Source: a bacterium
Lineage (GTDB): Bacteria > Vulcanimicrobiota > Vulcanimicrobiia > Vulcanimicrobiales > Vulcanimicrobiaceae
Assembly (NCBI GenBank): GCA_021778415.1
Contig: JAJYCL010000007.1
Location: forward strand, 1 to 64,000
Direction of reading: 5' to 3'
Length of the DNA: 64,000 bases
This document shows positions 1 through 8,240 of the stretch, piece by piece (the stretch's first letter is position 1; each line of letters begins with the position of its first letter). The translations under genes and the position numbers were made by a program. Below the pieces are notes generated by a model, which was not told the origin of the DNA, ran no database searches, and was given only the letters and a program-made list of their open reading frames with translations.

Positions 1-182
1 CCTCTGGCAATCACGTACAGTTCATTTCGTTCGTGAGGCTGCTGTAAATCCATGAGATGCGGCGAGTAAAACTCGATATCGACGTCATCGCGTTTTGCAA
101 GTGCTGCTGCGAGTTCGCCGGGAACCGGCCGCGCCGTGAGGGCATCCGATAATGGGATATGCTGCCCCCGTTGATTGATCAT
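1..182 (-). CDS. cupin-domain protein, N-terminal part (runs off the window)
   Basis: Only the first 60 codons are inside the window. The translation starts MINQRGQHIPLSDAL and reaches a stretch reading PHEMNELYV-like (QQPHERNELYVIARG), which resembles the first metal-binding motif of small cupins, where a His and a Glu begin the jelly roll. The ATG at 182 overlaps the TGA of the upstream oxidoreductase as ATGA, so the two genes are probably cotranslated. The second cupin motif lies outside, so neither metal ligand set nor substrate can be judged. The function is unknown; many stand-alone cupins of this size are sugar or small-metabolite binders or dioxygenases. Confidence 0.75.
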   Translation of the reverse strand, partial: MINQRGQHIPLSDALTARPVPGELAAALAKRDDVDIEFYSPHLMDLQQPHERNELYVIAR

Positions 183-1708
183 GATGTCACCGTAACGAGA
201 TCGTTGACGATAGCCTGAGCTGCGCGGCGCCCCGGGAAGCCCGAAACGCAGCCGCCGGGATGCGTGCCCGACCCGCAAAGGTACAATCCGTCGATTGGCG
301 TGCGCAAGTTAAAGCGATTTTCATAAATTTGCCCTGGAAGAAGTTCGCCGTGGAAAATATTTCCTCCGACGAGCCCAAAGCGCGATTCCAAATCCGGCGG
401 GGCGAGGAGTTGTTGCGCTTCGATTGCCGATGGAATATTCGGTGCGTACTGCGCGAGCGTCTCGATAATCGATTTCGTGATGTTCTCGCGCGCATCGGTA
501 CTCCAGCGATCATCGCGATCGTACGGGAAATATTGCGCGAAAATAGAGAGAATATGTTTTCCAGGTGGGGCGAGATCCGGTTCCGTTGGCGTTTGCATAA
601 AACACTCAAGCATCGGTTCGGGACTAGCGCCTTCCGTCCGCCCATCTTCGAACGCCTTTTGGAGATAGTCTAACGACGGCGCAACGTGAATGGTGGCGCG
701 ATGATGCGCTTGCATATTGCTTCCCGGTCTGGCGGTAAAATTCGGTAATTCGCCTAATGCGAGATTGAGTTTCAGCGACGCTCCTGTCGTTCGCCAAAGG
801 ACGATTTTATCGCGTAGCCAGCTAGGCATCTCAGCTCCGGCGGCAAGGCCTAGAAGCGTCGTGCGCGGATGCGCGTTCGATGCGACGCAACGCGCATCGA
901 TTTCGCGACCGTTTTCGAGAATGACGCCTTGAACGCGATTTTCACGTATGACAATTCGCGCCACGCTGGCATCCGTGAGAATTTCTGCCCCGAAGGAGCG
1001 CGCCGCCGAAGCCAGTGCCGCCGAGACGCCACCCATTCCACCGCGAACAAACCCCCACGCACCCTGTGCACCAAGCGCGCGTCCGGCATAATGATGCGCG
1101 AGAATGTACCCCGTTCCGGCATCGCGCGGGCCGCGATTCGTGCCAATAAGTCCATCCGTGGCTAACGTCGCTTGCAAGACCGGTGTTTTGACAAACTTCT
1201 CGACAAGATCGGCTGCACTTCCGCGCAAGAGTGCCTGCGTCTGGGCATCGAATCGTTCAAAACTCGGATCTTCATCGGCAAACGTTTCGAAGAGAAGCGA
1301 CCCTAAGCGAGTAGCCTCAGCCTCAAAAGCTGCGAATCCGGCGACATCGGCTGGATCAAAGGCAGAAATTTCCTGAGCATTCGTCGCGTGGTCCGAGCCA
1401 AGCAGCAGCGATCTGCCGTCACGCATCGGGGTAAACGATGCCGGGTCTTTGCGATAAGCGTGATATCCGTGCTTGGTAAGATCGAGCTCTTTCACCAGCC
1501 AAGGATCGAGAAGGCTACACACGTACGACGCGGCCGAAATCGTGTAACCGGGCCAAACGTCGGTATCGCTGACTGTTGCCCCACCCAAACGGTCGGATCG
1601 CTCACAGACGACAACCCGAAGGCCGGCCTTCGCGAGCAGGGCGGCACACGCCAAGCCGTTGTGGCCACTACCGATAATCGCGACATCGAAGGATTTCATC
1701 CTGGGCAT
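179..1708 (-). CDS. phytoene desaturase-like NAD(P)/FAD-dependent oxidoreductase
   Basis: About 509 residues. A Rossmann FAD-binding motif stands at the N-terminus (VAIIGSGHNGLACAALLAKAG) followed by CERSDRLGGA, the classic dinucleotide-binding pattern of the carotenoid desaturase/amine oxidase superfamily. The C-terminus has LYLCGSGTHPGGCVSGFPGRRAA, the second FAD contact typical of CrtI-like and retinol-saturase-like proteins. No carotenoid genes are adjacent, so the substrate is open. I place the start at 1708 (MPRMKSF); ATG at 1699 is an alternative, and a much longer reading upstream would run through the divergent DUF3311 gene and is unlikely. It overlaps the downstream cupin by 4 bases. 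It is transcribed away from the symporter operon with only 16 bases between starts. Confidence 0.85.
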   Translation of the reverse strand: MPRMKSFDVAIIGSGHNGLACAALLAKAGLRVVVCERSDRLGGATVSDTDVWPGYTISAASYVCSLLDPWLVKELDLTKHGYHAYRKDPASFTPMRDGRSLLLGSDHATNAQEISAFDPADVAGFAAFEAEATRLGSLLFETFADEDPSFERFDAQTQALLRGSAADLVEKFVKTPVLQATLATDGLIGTNRGPRDAGTGYILAHHYAGRALGAQGAWGFVRGGMGGVSAALASAARSFGAEILTDASVARIVIRENRVQGVILENGREIDARCVASNAHPRTTLLGLAAGAEMPSWLRDKIVLWRTTGASLKLNLALGELPNFTARPGSNMQAHHRATIHVAPSLDYLQKAFEDGRTEGASPEPMLECFMQTPTEPDLAPPGKHILSIFAQYFPYDRDDRWSTDARENITKSIIETLAQYAPNIPSAIEAQQLLAPPDLESRFGLVGGNIFHGELLPGQIYENRFNLRTPIDGLYLCGSGTHPGGCVSGFPGRRAAQAIVNDLVTVTS

Positions 1709-1724
1709 ATACGAGAAAGAGATC

Positions 1725-1910
1725 GTGTATTCATGGCGCTTCGCGCTTCCGGGCATCCCGGTCGCCATGCTGACGGTCGCGATTCCGCTTGCGAACCGCA
1801 TTGAGCCTCGTGTATTTGGCATTCCCTTTCTCGCGGCATGGATTGCCGGATGGGTGCTTTTGACCCCACTCTTTCTCTTCGCCTTGTATCGCGTCGAGAA
1901 GCGGCCATGA
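1725..1910 (+). CDS. DUF3311 small membrane protein, partner of the symporter
   Basis: About 61 residues with two hydrophobic segments around the signature NRIEPRVFGIPF, which is characteristic of DUF3311. Proteins of this family are usually encoded immediately before a sodium:solute symporter of the MctP/PutP type, and this is the case here: its TGA overlaps the next ATG as ATGA. The GTG at 1725 is chosen because a purine-rich stretch (GAGAAAGAG) precedes it. An ATG at 1659 is in frame but lies inside the divergent gene. It probably acts as an accessory subunit of the transporter in the inner membrane; the role is inferred from family context only. Confidence 0.75.
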   Translation: MYSWRFALPGIPVAMLTVAIPLANRIEPRVFGIPFLAAWIAGWVLLTPLFLFALYRVEKRP

Positions 1911-3343
1911 GCGCAAGTTCGATTGCTCTTGGTATCGTTGCAAGCATCGTCGCTGGAACCATCGCCTTCGCGCTCGCGAGTCTGCGTCGTCTCCCCAGCG
2001 ACCCGGCACAATTGGTCGTCGGCGGTCGCTCGCTCGGCACGATCTTTCTCTGGTTCTTGCTCGCAGGAGAGGTCTATACCAGTTTTACGTTCCTCGGAGC
2101 AGCGGGGTGGGCGTACGGCCAGGGCGCTCCCGCATTCTATATTTTGGCCTACGGTACATGCGGATATATTTTTGGCTATTTTCTCTTGCCCGCGTTATGG
2201 CGACGAGCCAAAGAGCGCGGTTACTTAACCGGTCCGGATCTCTTTGCCGATCACTTTCACTCTCGAAGCTTGGGACTGATCACCGGGCTCATTCAGACGG
2301 TCTCCGTTATACCGTATATCACGCTACAACTTACCGCGTTAACGATACTTTTCAGTATCTCCGGATACGGATCGATCAATGCAACGCTCGCTGCAACGGG
2401 CGCGTTTTTTCTGATTACGCTGTTCGTCTTTAAGGTTGGACTGCGTGGGGCCGCGTGGGCTTCGGTTGTTAAGGATATCGTCGTTCTCGGCGCAATTCTT
2501 TTTGCCGGCATTGCACTTCCCGTACAATTTTTTGGATCACCGGCAGCGATGTTCGACCGTCTGATCGCGATACACGCGCCCTTACTCACGTTTAAGGATT
2601 GGACCTCGACGCACGGGCTGTTATGGTATATTTCAACCGTCCTGTTAACGGGATCGTCGTTTTTTATGGGTCCGCATTCTATCGCGGCAACGTTTTCGGC
2701 GAACAGCGAAAATACGTTACGTCGCAATGCCATCTTCCTACCGTTCTATCAAGTGTTGCTTCTTCTCGCGTTCTTCGCCGGTTTTGCAGCGCTGCTCATC
2801 GTTCCGGGACTCTCGGGAACGGCGATCGATCAATCGTTTCTGCTTGTCGTGCAGCACGATTATCCCGCATGGGTCATGGGCTTTATCGCCGCAGCCGGTG
2901 TGCTGTGCGCACTTGTTCCGGCTTCCGCCCTCTTGCTCGCGAGCGGATCAGTCATCGCTCGCAATGTCGTCGGAACGTTCATTCCCTATTCCTCGCCGCG
3001 CTTTAATGAAACACTAGCGATTCGTCTCTCGATTCTTGCGATGGCGCTGCTCTCGCTCGTCATGTGGTGGACGGTCAAAGCGACGCTCGTAACCTATTTG
3101 TTGTTGACCTATAATGCGTGGGCACAACTACTACCGGGCTACCTCTGCGCACTCCGTTTTCCTCGCGTGCCCGGCCATGCCGTGCTCGTCGGGATGATCG
3201 TCGGCATCGGCATATCACTGCTCTCGATGAGCTACACGCTCCCTATCGCCGGCATCAACCCTGGATTCGTGGCGTTAATCGTCAACATCGCCAGCATTGC
3301 ACTCATCACGCTCATTTCCAAGCCTCGGGCAGAGCTTGCATGA
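1907..3343 (+). CDS. sodium:solute symporter family permease
   Basis: 478 residues with about 13 hydrophobic segments, as expected for the SSS (LeuT-fold) family. The N-terminal part contains VVGGRSLGTIFLWFLLAGEVYTSFTFLGAAGWAYGQGAP, cut here only for naming; this matches the start of MctP-like monocarboxylate permeases, and the upstream DUF3311 gene supports that subgroup. It would import a small organic anion or amino acid together with sodium; the exact substrate cannot be read from sequence. Translation is coupled on both sides by ATGA overlaps, to DUF3311 before and to a GNAT acetyltransferase after, giving a three-gene operon. Confidence 0.85.
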   Translation: MSASSIALGIVASIVAGTIAFALASLRRLPSDPAQLVVGGRSLGTIFLWFLLAGEVYTSFTFLGAAGWAYGQGAPAFYILAYGTCGYIFGYFLLPALWRRAKERGYLTGPDLFADHFHSRSLGLITGLIQTVSVIPYITLQLTALTILFSISGYGSINATLAATGAFFLITLFVFKVGLRGAAWASVVKDIVVLGAILFAGIALPVQFFGSPAAMFDRLIAIHAPLLTFKDWTSTHGLLWYISTVLLTGSSFFMGPHSIAATFSANSENTLRRNAIFLPFYQVLLLLAFFAGFAALLIVPGLSGTAIDQSFLLVVQHDYPAWVMGFIAAAGVLCALVPASALLLASGSVIARNVVGTFIPYSSPRFNETLAIRLSILAMALLSLVMWWTVKATLVTYLLLTYNAWAQLLPGYLCALRFPRVPGHAVLVGMIVGIGISLLSMSYTLPIAGINPGFVALIVNIASIALITLISKPRAELA

Positions 3344-3888
3344 AAACGGGCGCGCCTCCAATCCTCCATACCGAACGCCTGCTTTTACGCGGCCATCGAT
3401 TACACGATTTTCCCGCCTCGTTTTCCATGTGGTCCGATCCGCTCGTGACCGCCTATATTGGTGGCAAACCATCGACGGAACAACAAGCGTGGTCACGTTT
3501 CCTACAGTACGTTGGTCATTGGTCACTGATGGGCTTCGGCTACTGGGCGATCGAAGAAAAATCTACGCACACATTCATTGGCGAAGCGGGATTCGCCAAT
3601 TTTCATCGTGAGATCGATCCGACGATGAAAGACGCTCCGGAAATCGGTTGGGCGCTCGCCTCGAGCGCGCACGGAAAGGGATTCGCAACCGAAGCGCTCC
3701 GGTCAATTATTTCGTGGGGCGACGAACATTTCGCATCACCCCGAACCGTTTGTCTCATCGATGTCGAGAATCTCCCATCGATCGGCCTCGCTCGCAAAAT
3801 TGGCTTCACGGAATTTCAACAGTCCATGGTCAACGGCCGGCCAACCATCTTCTTCGAGCGAAGCGCAAGAAAAAACCCGCCGCGCTGA
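3340..3888 (+). CDS. GNAT family N-acetyltransferase (RimJ/RimL type)
   Basis: 182 residues. The start TERLLLRGHRLHDF is the usual opening of RimJ/RimL-like acetyltransferases. The acetyl-CoA pyrophosphate loop is visible in GWALASSAHGKGFATEAL, and the C-terminal VENLPSIGLARKIGF is the conserved NxxSxxxxxKxGF segment. The ATG overlaps the symporter stop (ATGA), so it is the last gene of that operon. The acceptor (protein N-terminus, amino acid or antibiotic) is unknown. The stop codon lies inside the loop of the terminator hairpin that follows. Confidence 0.85.
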   Translation: MKTGAPPILHTERLLLRGHRLHDFPASFSMWSDPLVTAYIGGKPSTEQQAWSRFLQYVGHWSLMGFGYWAIEEKSTHTFIGEAGFANFHREIDPTMKDAPEIGWALASSAHGKGFATEALRSIISWGDEHFASPRTVCLIDVENLPSIGLARKIGFTEFQQSMVNGRPTIFFERSARKNPPR

Positions 3889-3908
3889 TGCGCGACGGGC
3901 TGTTTCTT
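3876..3908. terminator. rho-independent terminator shared by convergent genes
   Basis: CCCG-C-CGCGC, loop TGAT, GCGCG-A-CGGG forms a ten-pair stem with one mismatch, followed by TGTTTCTTT on the plus strand and preceded by a run of six A. It sits between the convergent GNAT and zinc-ribbon genes and can serve both; its loop contains the GNAT stop codon. Confidence 0.75.
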
Positions 3909-3921
3909 TGCTAGCGAAAGC

Positions 3922-4245
3922 TTAGCGGAACGAAGGCCGTGACGAGAAGCAGTCGCGGCAATACACGGGCTTGTCGCCACGCGGATTGAACGGAACTTCA
4001 GCTACGCCGCCGCAGGACGAACAGGTCGCCTGGAACATTTCACGGCGTGGCGCGCCTGCGCCGCCGCCGCCTGAGCGGTCTCCGCCGCCGCCGCCGCCGC
4101 GTGTGGCCTTACGGGCCGAGCGGCAATCGGGGCAACGGTTGGGTTTGTTTTGAAAACCCTTTTGTTCGTAGAACTTCTGTTCTCCGGAACTAAAAACAAA
4201 CTGGCGACCGCAGTCGACGCAGTTCAGCATTTCATCGGTGTACAC
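3922..4245 (-). CDS. zinc-ribbon domain protein
   Basis: 107 residues with two zinc knuckle pairs at the N-terminus (CVDCG at residues 9-13 and CPDCR about 26 residues later), a glycine-rich flexible stretch, and a second pair of knuckles at the C-terminus (CSSCG and CRDC). The layout matches small CxxC-CxxC proteins of bacterial genomes, often RNA- or nucleic-acid-associated and often seen near cold-shock proteins; no biochemical role is known. The start is GTG at 4245, preceded by an AAGGAG about 12 bases upstream; the context VYTDEMLNCVDCG matches the family start. An ATG at 4230 would remove four residues before the first knuckle. Confidence 0.85.
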   Translation of the reverse strand: MYTDEMLNCVDCGRQFVFSSGEQKFYEQKGFQNKPNRCPDCRSARKATRGGGGGGDRSGGGGAGAPRREMFQATCSSCGGVAEVPFNPRGDKPVYCRDCFSSRPSFR

Positions 4246-4448
4246 GAAACGAGTAACTCCTTGGATATTATGTGTTTATGACTGGTGGTACGACGGGGTG
4301 CGACTCGCCTGGTACGTGAATATGCCGACCGTGCGGAACCACGACTCGAAACCCGCTGGCGCGTGAAACGAGGCGCCCGAGCACTTCGCGGTGCTCGAAA
4401 CCCTGTAGTGACTCATGAACCTTACCATGCGAGGAGGAGAAAGGCAAC
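4246..4448. other. intergenic region with a small hairpin
   Basis: 203 bases without a convincing gene. GAGCAC-TTCGCG-GTGCTC near 4380-4397 is a perfect six-pair stem but has no T run. An open frame crosses the region on the plus strand but is Arg-rich, has no ribosome site and runs into the next gene, so I do not call it. Confidence 0.4.
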
Positions 4449-4880
4449 CTATGTTGCTCGACCGACCCGCAATGCCAAATCCAAACCTTCTTCGAAAATG
4501 AAGAGCGGGCCGATCAAAAGATAGACCAGATTCTCCAAAAACTTCGGTTTCGAACCTTCAAAGCGGTGCCCAACGAGCTGGAAGACCCATCCGAAGACGA
4601 AGGCTCCCAACGCCACTTGCCACGACAAATGCCCCCCTGCCCAATAGAGCAGAGCGAAAATTACCGTACACAGTAACGCGCCGCGCAGATCAATCACGGC
4701 GTAGTACACGAGCGTTGCGATCGCCGCCAAAGCGGCGAGATCGACCGGGCCTACACGCAAATGCGAGAGCATGCCCATGACGCCGAGGACGATCAATGGT
4801 ATACCGATGGCATGGCAAAGACGGTTTCTCGTATCCTTATGATACAAGCCATACTCCGTAAAGAGCTCCGTTTTTGTCAT
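4449..4880 (-). CDS. Mpo1-like (DUF962) membrane protein
   Basis: 143 residues with about four hydrophobic helices. The start TELFTEYGLYHKDTRNRLCHAIGIPLIVLG carries the YxxxHxxxxNxxxHxxGIP pattern of the DUF962/Mpo1 family, and the later GHRFEGSKPKFLENLVYLLIGPLF is the second conserved block with its His and the NPxxFLxxxxLLxGPLF-like end. In yeast Mpo1 is an iron-dependent dioxygenase acting on 2-hydroxy fatty acids; whether bacterial members do the same is not established. The ATG at 4880 is chosen because of GAGGTG five bases upstream. The gene lies alone between the zinc-ribbon gene and the receptor gene, both on the same strand. Confidence 0.85.
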   Translation of the reverse strand: MTKTELFTEYGLYHKDTRNRLCHAIGIPLIVLGVMGMLSHLRVGPVDLAALAAIATLVYYAVIDLRGALLCTVIFALLYWAGGHLSWQVALGAFVFGWVFQLVGHRFEGSKPKFLENLVYLLIGPLFIFEEGLDLALRVGRAT

Positions 4881-4952
4881 GACACCTCTACCTTTAGACC
4901 TCCCTATGTCGCTTTGCCTCACCCCAGCGAGTTCCTTCTCTCGCTACGACTT

Positions 4953-7900
4953 TTACGGTCCGAGGCGCTGCATCCCGCGAAGAACATAGAGTCCGAGCGT
5001 CGGCGAATAATTCAGGTCGGGTGGCCGTGCGCCATCGAGCCCGCGAGCGATGAGATCTGCATGACTCCCCGCCGAGACATGAGCGCAACGGATCACGGCA
5101 AAGGCAGCTGCCGGGTCATTTGCCTTCAGATCGTACCAGGCTCCGCCTTTTGCCGCTCGCATCGTAATCGTCCAATTCGGCGTGGCCACGTTCGCTAGAA
5201 AATAGCGGGCGAGCTCTGCCAGCGCCGGCGCGGCAACGGCGCGCAGTGCTGGCGGACATGTCGGCCCGGATTGCAGCACGAACGGCGTACGCGGTGCGGA
5301 ACGGGCAAGTGCATAGACGCGGAATGTCTCGGTGCCGGCGGCCGGCGGGTGTGCGACAATATACAGGCCGACGCTCGGCATAAAATTCAGCTGAGGACGG
5401 AAAAACGTTCCGGACGTCGGTGCAAACAGGTGTCGGGCCGTTATATCGCCTGGACGAGCAAGATGCACATCGGTACAGAAAATCAGCGAACGAACATTGG
5501 CTCCAGGTTTGGGCACCAACGATAGCGCGTAGGACGAAGCATAGACGCGATACTCAATCGTTGCAGAAGCAAGGACGGGCGGAATCACTTCCATTGGATA
5601 GCCGCTCGGCGTCTTCTTCGCTTCAATCGCTGCAACAAACGCTCGCAACACATTCATCGTCGCGCTTGCGGTTTGCGCATCTGACGCACTGCAGCGCTCG
5701 GACGAACGAACCGCTAGCGGATCGCTTGGCGCTGCAACGGGCAATGGCTGAAAAAATCGTGTGCGTGCTGCCAACGCACGCGTCGGCTTGAGTACTTGCG
5801 CACCGGAGCCAAAGCGAACCGTCCATGTTGCAGAGTAATTTCGTGGGGCGAGCGGCTGCGCTATCGTCGCAACCGACATCCCGCCAAGCGTCATATAGGG
5901 GACGGAATACTGCGATGAAGCAAATGTCCCAGCGAAACTATTCGAAATGTTCGATGCCGCAATGGTGAGCGTTCCTCGACCAAGTGTCGTCGCGGCACCA
6001 AGATCATAGGTTGTATATGCCGGCAAATTGTTGGGGTTGTTCGGCCCAGTGTATTGCGCGTCGCCCAACCACTCGATTGCCGAATGCGGCGCTTTGTAAT
6101 CCAGTGTTATCCCGGCACGATGGAGCGGCGTATTCGGGACTTGCGAACCGGGTGCGATGAGTGCGAATGGATTGACGATGCGCGGATCGCTGGATGCAAT
6201 TGTTACGCCGGTTATATCCGCAAACGGTTGCACGATAAGATTGCCAATCGGAAGAAATGCCGATAACCGCGCTCCTTGGTAGATGCGCGTCACGCCGGCC
6301 ACGGGCGAGGTGACATAGATGTTTTGCGGACCGAATGGCGTTCCCGGTGGCGCATTGCAGCCAGCTGGAGAATCGTATATTCCTTCGATCGCCGAGAAAT
6401 AGCCGGGGGGAAACATGCTCGGCGAAAGCACCGATGCATTCACGAGCACCGGGAGAACGACATTTTGCTGCACCTGACGATAGAACGAAACGGAAACGTT
6501 GCCATGCGCCACGGAATGCGTCATATCGAGACGCGCCGAGGTTGACGACGACCCGTGCGGCTGATCGCCCGGCGCGCTCCCATACGCGATATTCCCGGTG
6601 CAATCAAAACGCAATGACGCGGGATCGGAAAGGGCCTGGGCTCTCCCGGCGCTAGGTGCAGTGCCGCCAAGTGAATACGATGCGCTGATCCTATCGTGAG
6701 ACGTCGGCCTCCATGTTGCGCCGAAACCTCCAAGCGCCGATGCCGATGCACCGGAGGACGTACTCACGCCGAGAAACTCGTCCAACGTCAACGTCGACGA
6801 CGATCGAATCGAGTCGCTCACTTGCAGCGACGAATAGGCACTCGCTCGCGATCCGGTCGAGTACGGCTGTGCAGCCGGGACGAGCGGCGAAAGTACCGAT
6901 GTCGAATGTGTTCCATACGCTGAGATCGAGATTGTGTGACGACTGCGCGATGGTAGCTCTGCGGAAAGCGTATATCCGATCGATCGGTTATTACTGATAA
7001 ATCCGGTCGGCTGAGCCACTCCATCGACAAATCGATTGGTGAGATCGTGATCAAATGAACTTGAATTGCCGAACAGCGACGCTTGAATTGAGGTGTCGCC
7101 GATCAGCGCAGAATCGGTCAGTGAAAAAAGCGAAAAATTTCCGGACGACGTATTGCCCGGCCCGTATCCGCACGGTAGATTTGCCGTTATCCGCAGGCAC
7201 ACGAGTTGCGAGGAACGTGATGATCCGAGATATGATCCAACCAATGTTTGCGAGTCATTCACGTTATAGCGAAATTTTACGAGCGACCCCGTAGAGGTAG
7301 CGTCGCCGTCGTGGGTATAATCGAGTCCGCTTTGATCTGTATAGCGCAAACCATCGGCAAGCGACGTCATCGTGCGAGAGGTAAGCATCGTCGCAATACC
7401 CAGTTTTCCAACAGATCCGCTTTCGGACATTGCGGTAGAATGTTTTCCATTGCTTCCCACTCCCATCGTCGCCGATCCTAACCAAGCAATCGTTGGCTCG
7501 ATCGTTCGAAAATTGACAGCACCTCCAAGCCCGCCGACGGTCGGCCCATAGTGCACCGACGCTCCCGAAAAGAGATCGGAAGCAAATGAGCGCAGGTCGC
7601 CCGCGCTACCTGGAGCATTCAACGGAATGCCATCGAGCGTCAACTGCGTTTGCGACGGATCGTGTCCTTCGAGTGAGATCGTTTGAGCAGCATCCGAATC
7701 GTCACTCGACAGCGATACGGAAACGCCGGACAATTTGTTCAGAGCATCGGCAAGATCCGACGAAAGCTTCCGCTGTGCCGCATCTGCCGAGATAGAACTC
7801 GTCGCTATATTCGTCGTTGATTTCGAACTCACAACGGCAATGGTTTTCAGAGCCGACGACGACGCAAGAGCGACGGAGAGTGAGACGAGACGCCCTCCGA

Positions 7901-8183
7901 GTACCTCAAACTCCGGCGACGTTACGGCTGCATAGCCTGATTTAAAAACGCGGGCCCGATAAATTCCATCGGGAACATCGGTGAATTGCACTTCACCGTC
8001 GGGACGGCTAAACTCAGACGCAATAACAGGCCCTTGCAAAAGGACGCGCGCAAAACGAATCGGCTTCTTCGCCTTGTCGGTCACGACGATACGAATCTCT
8101 CCGGTATCCGATTGCGCCCGTACCGCGGTTCCCAGAGTCGCAAGAAGCAAAAGCCCAATGACGAAAGAAATAGTCCGATTCAT
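4953..8183 (-). CDS. TonB-dependent receptor with duplicated C-terminal extension
   Basis: 1076 residues. Residues 1-23 form a signal peptide ending ARA/VRA-Q. Residues 28-110 are a carboxypeptidase-like regulatory (Cna-B type) domain. Residues about 120-225 are the plug, with SLEGHDPSQTQLTLDGIPLN and a GGLGGAVNFRT end. The beta-barrel follows to about residue 792, closing with SATWTVRFGSG. Barrel receptors normally end there with an aromatic residue, but this one continues for about 284 residues. The extension holds two related repeats, both finishing with a PxLNxxPxxGLYxx motif (around residues 930-945 and 1053-1070). The ligand is unknown. The gene stands immediately downstream of a histidine kinase gene (57 bases), which may control it. 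Confidence 0.85.
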   Translation of the reverse strand: MNRTISFVIGLLLLATLGTAVRAQSDTGEIRIVVTDKAKKPIRFARVLLQGPVIASEFSRPDGEVQFTDVPDGIYRARVFKSGYAAVTSPEFEVLGGRLVSLSVALASSSALKTIAVVSSKSTTNIATSSISADAAQRKLSSDLADALNKLSGVSVSLSSDDSDAAQTISLEGHDPSQTQLTLDGIPLNAPGSAGDLRSFASDLFSGASVHYGPTVGGLGGAVNFRTIEPTIAWLGSATMGVGSNGKHSTAMSESGSVGKLGIATMLTSRTMTSLADGLRYTDQSGLDYTHDGDATSTGSLVKFRYNVNDSQTLVGSYLGSSRSSQLVCLRITANLPCGYGPGNTSSGNFSLFSLTDSALIGDTSIQASLFGNSSSFDHDLTNRFVDGVAQPTGFISNNRSIGYTLSAELPSRSRHTISISAYGTHSTSVLSPLVPAAQPYSTGSRASAYSSLQVSDSIRSSSTLTLDEFLGVSTSSGASASALGGFGATWRPTSHDRISASYSLGGTAPSAGRAQALSDPASLRFDCTGNIAYGSAPGDQPHGSSSTSARLDMTHSVAHGNVSVSFYRQVQQNVVLPVLVNASVLSPSMFPPGYFSAIEGIYDSPAGCNAPPGTPFGPQNIYVTSPVAGVTRIYQGARLSAFLPIGNLIVQPFADITGVTIASSDPRIVNPFALIAPGSQVPNTPLHRAGITLDYKAPHSAIEWLGDAQYTGPNNPNNLPAYTTYDLGAATTLGRGTLTIAASNISNSFAGTFASSQYSVPYMTLGGMSVATIAQPLAPRNYSATWTVRFGSGAQVLKPTRALAARTRFFQPLPVAAPSDPLAVRSSERCSASDAQTASATMNVLRAFVAAIEAKKTPSGYPMEVIPPVLASATIEYRVYASSYALSLVPKPGANVRSLIFCTDVHLARPGDITARHLFAPTSGTFFRPQLNFMPSVGLYIVAHPPAAGTETFRVYALARSAPRTPFVLQSGPTCPPALRAVAAPALAELARYFLANVATPNWTITMRAAKGGAWYDLKANDPAAAFAVIRCAHVSAGSHADLIARGLDGARPPDLNYSPTLGLYVLRGMQRLGP

Positions 8184-8240
8184 GCCGATAAAGCATGAAT
8201 GAAACGCCAGAGATTTCCCTGAGACGAAATGAATCGTCGA

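Noticed and set aside
179-2011. A 610-codon reading of the oxidoreductase gene starting at 2011
   Set aside because: Its first about 100 residues are Arg/Ser/Thr-rich and lie opposite the DUF3311 and symporter genes; the Rossmann motif begins just after the ATGs at 1708/1699.
4380-4397. GAGCAC...GTGCTC hairpin as a terminator or riboswitch
   Set aside because: Six pairs only, no T run, and no conserved aptamer sequence around it.
4285-4524. A 79-codon plus-strand frame between the zinc-ribbon and Mpo1-like genes
   Set aside because: Arg-rich composition, no ribosome site and overlap with the 3' end of the real gene on the other strand.
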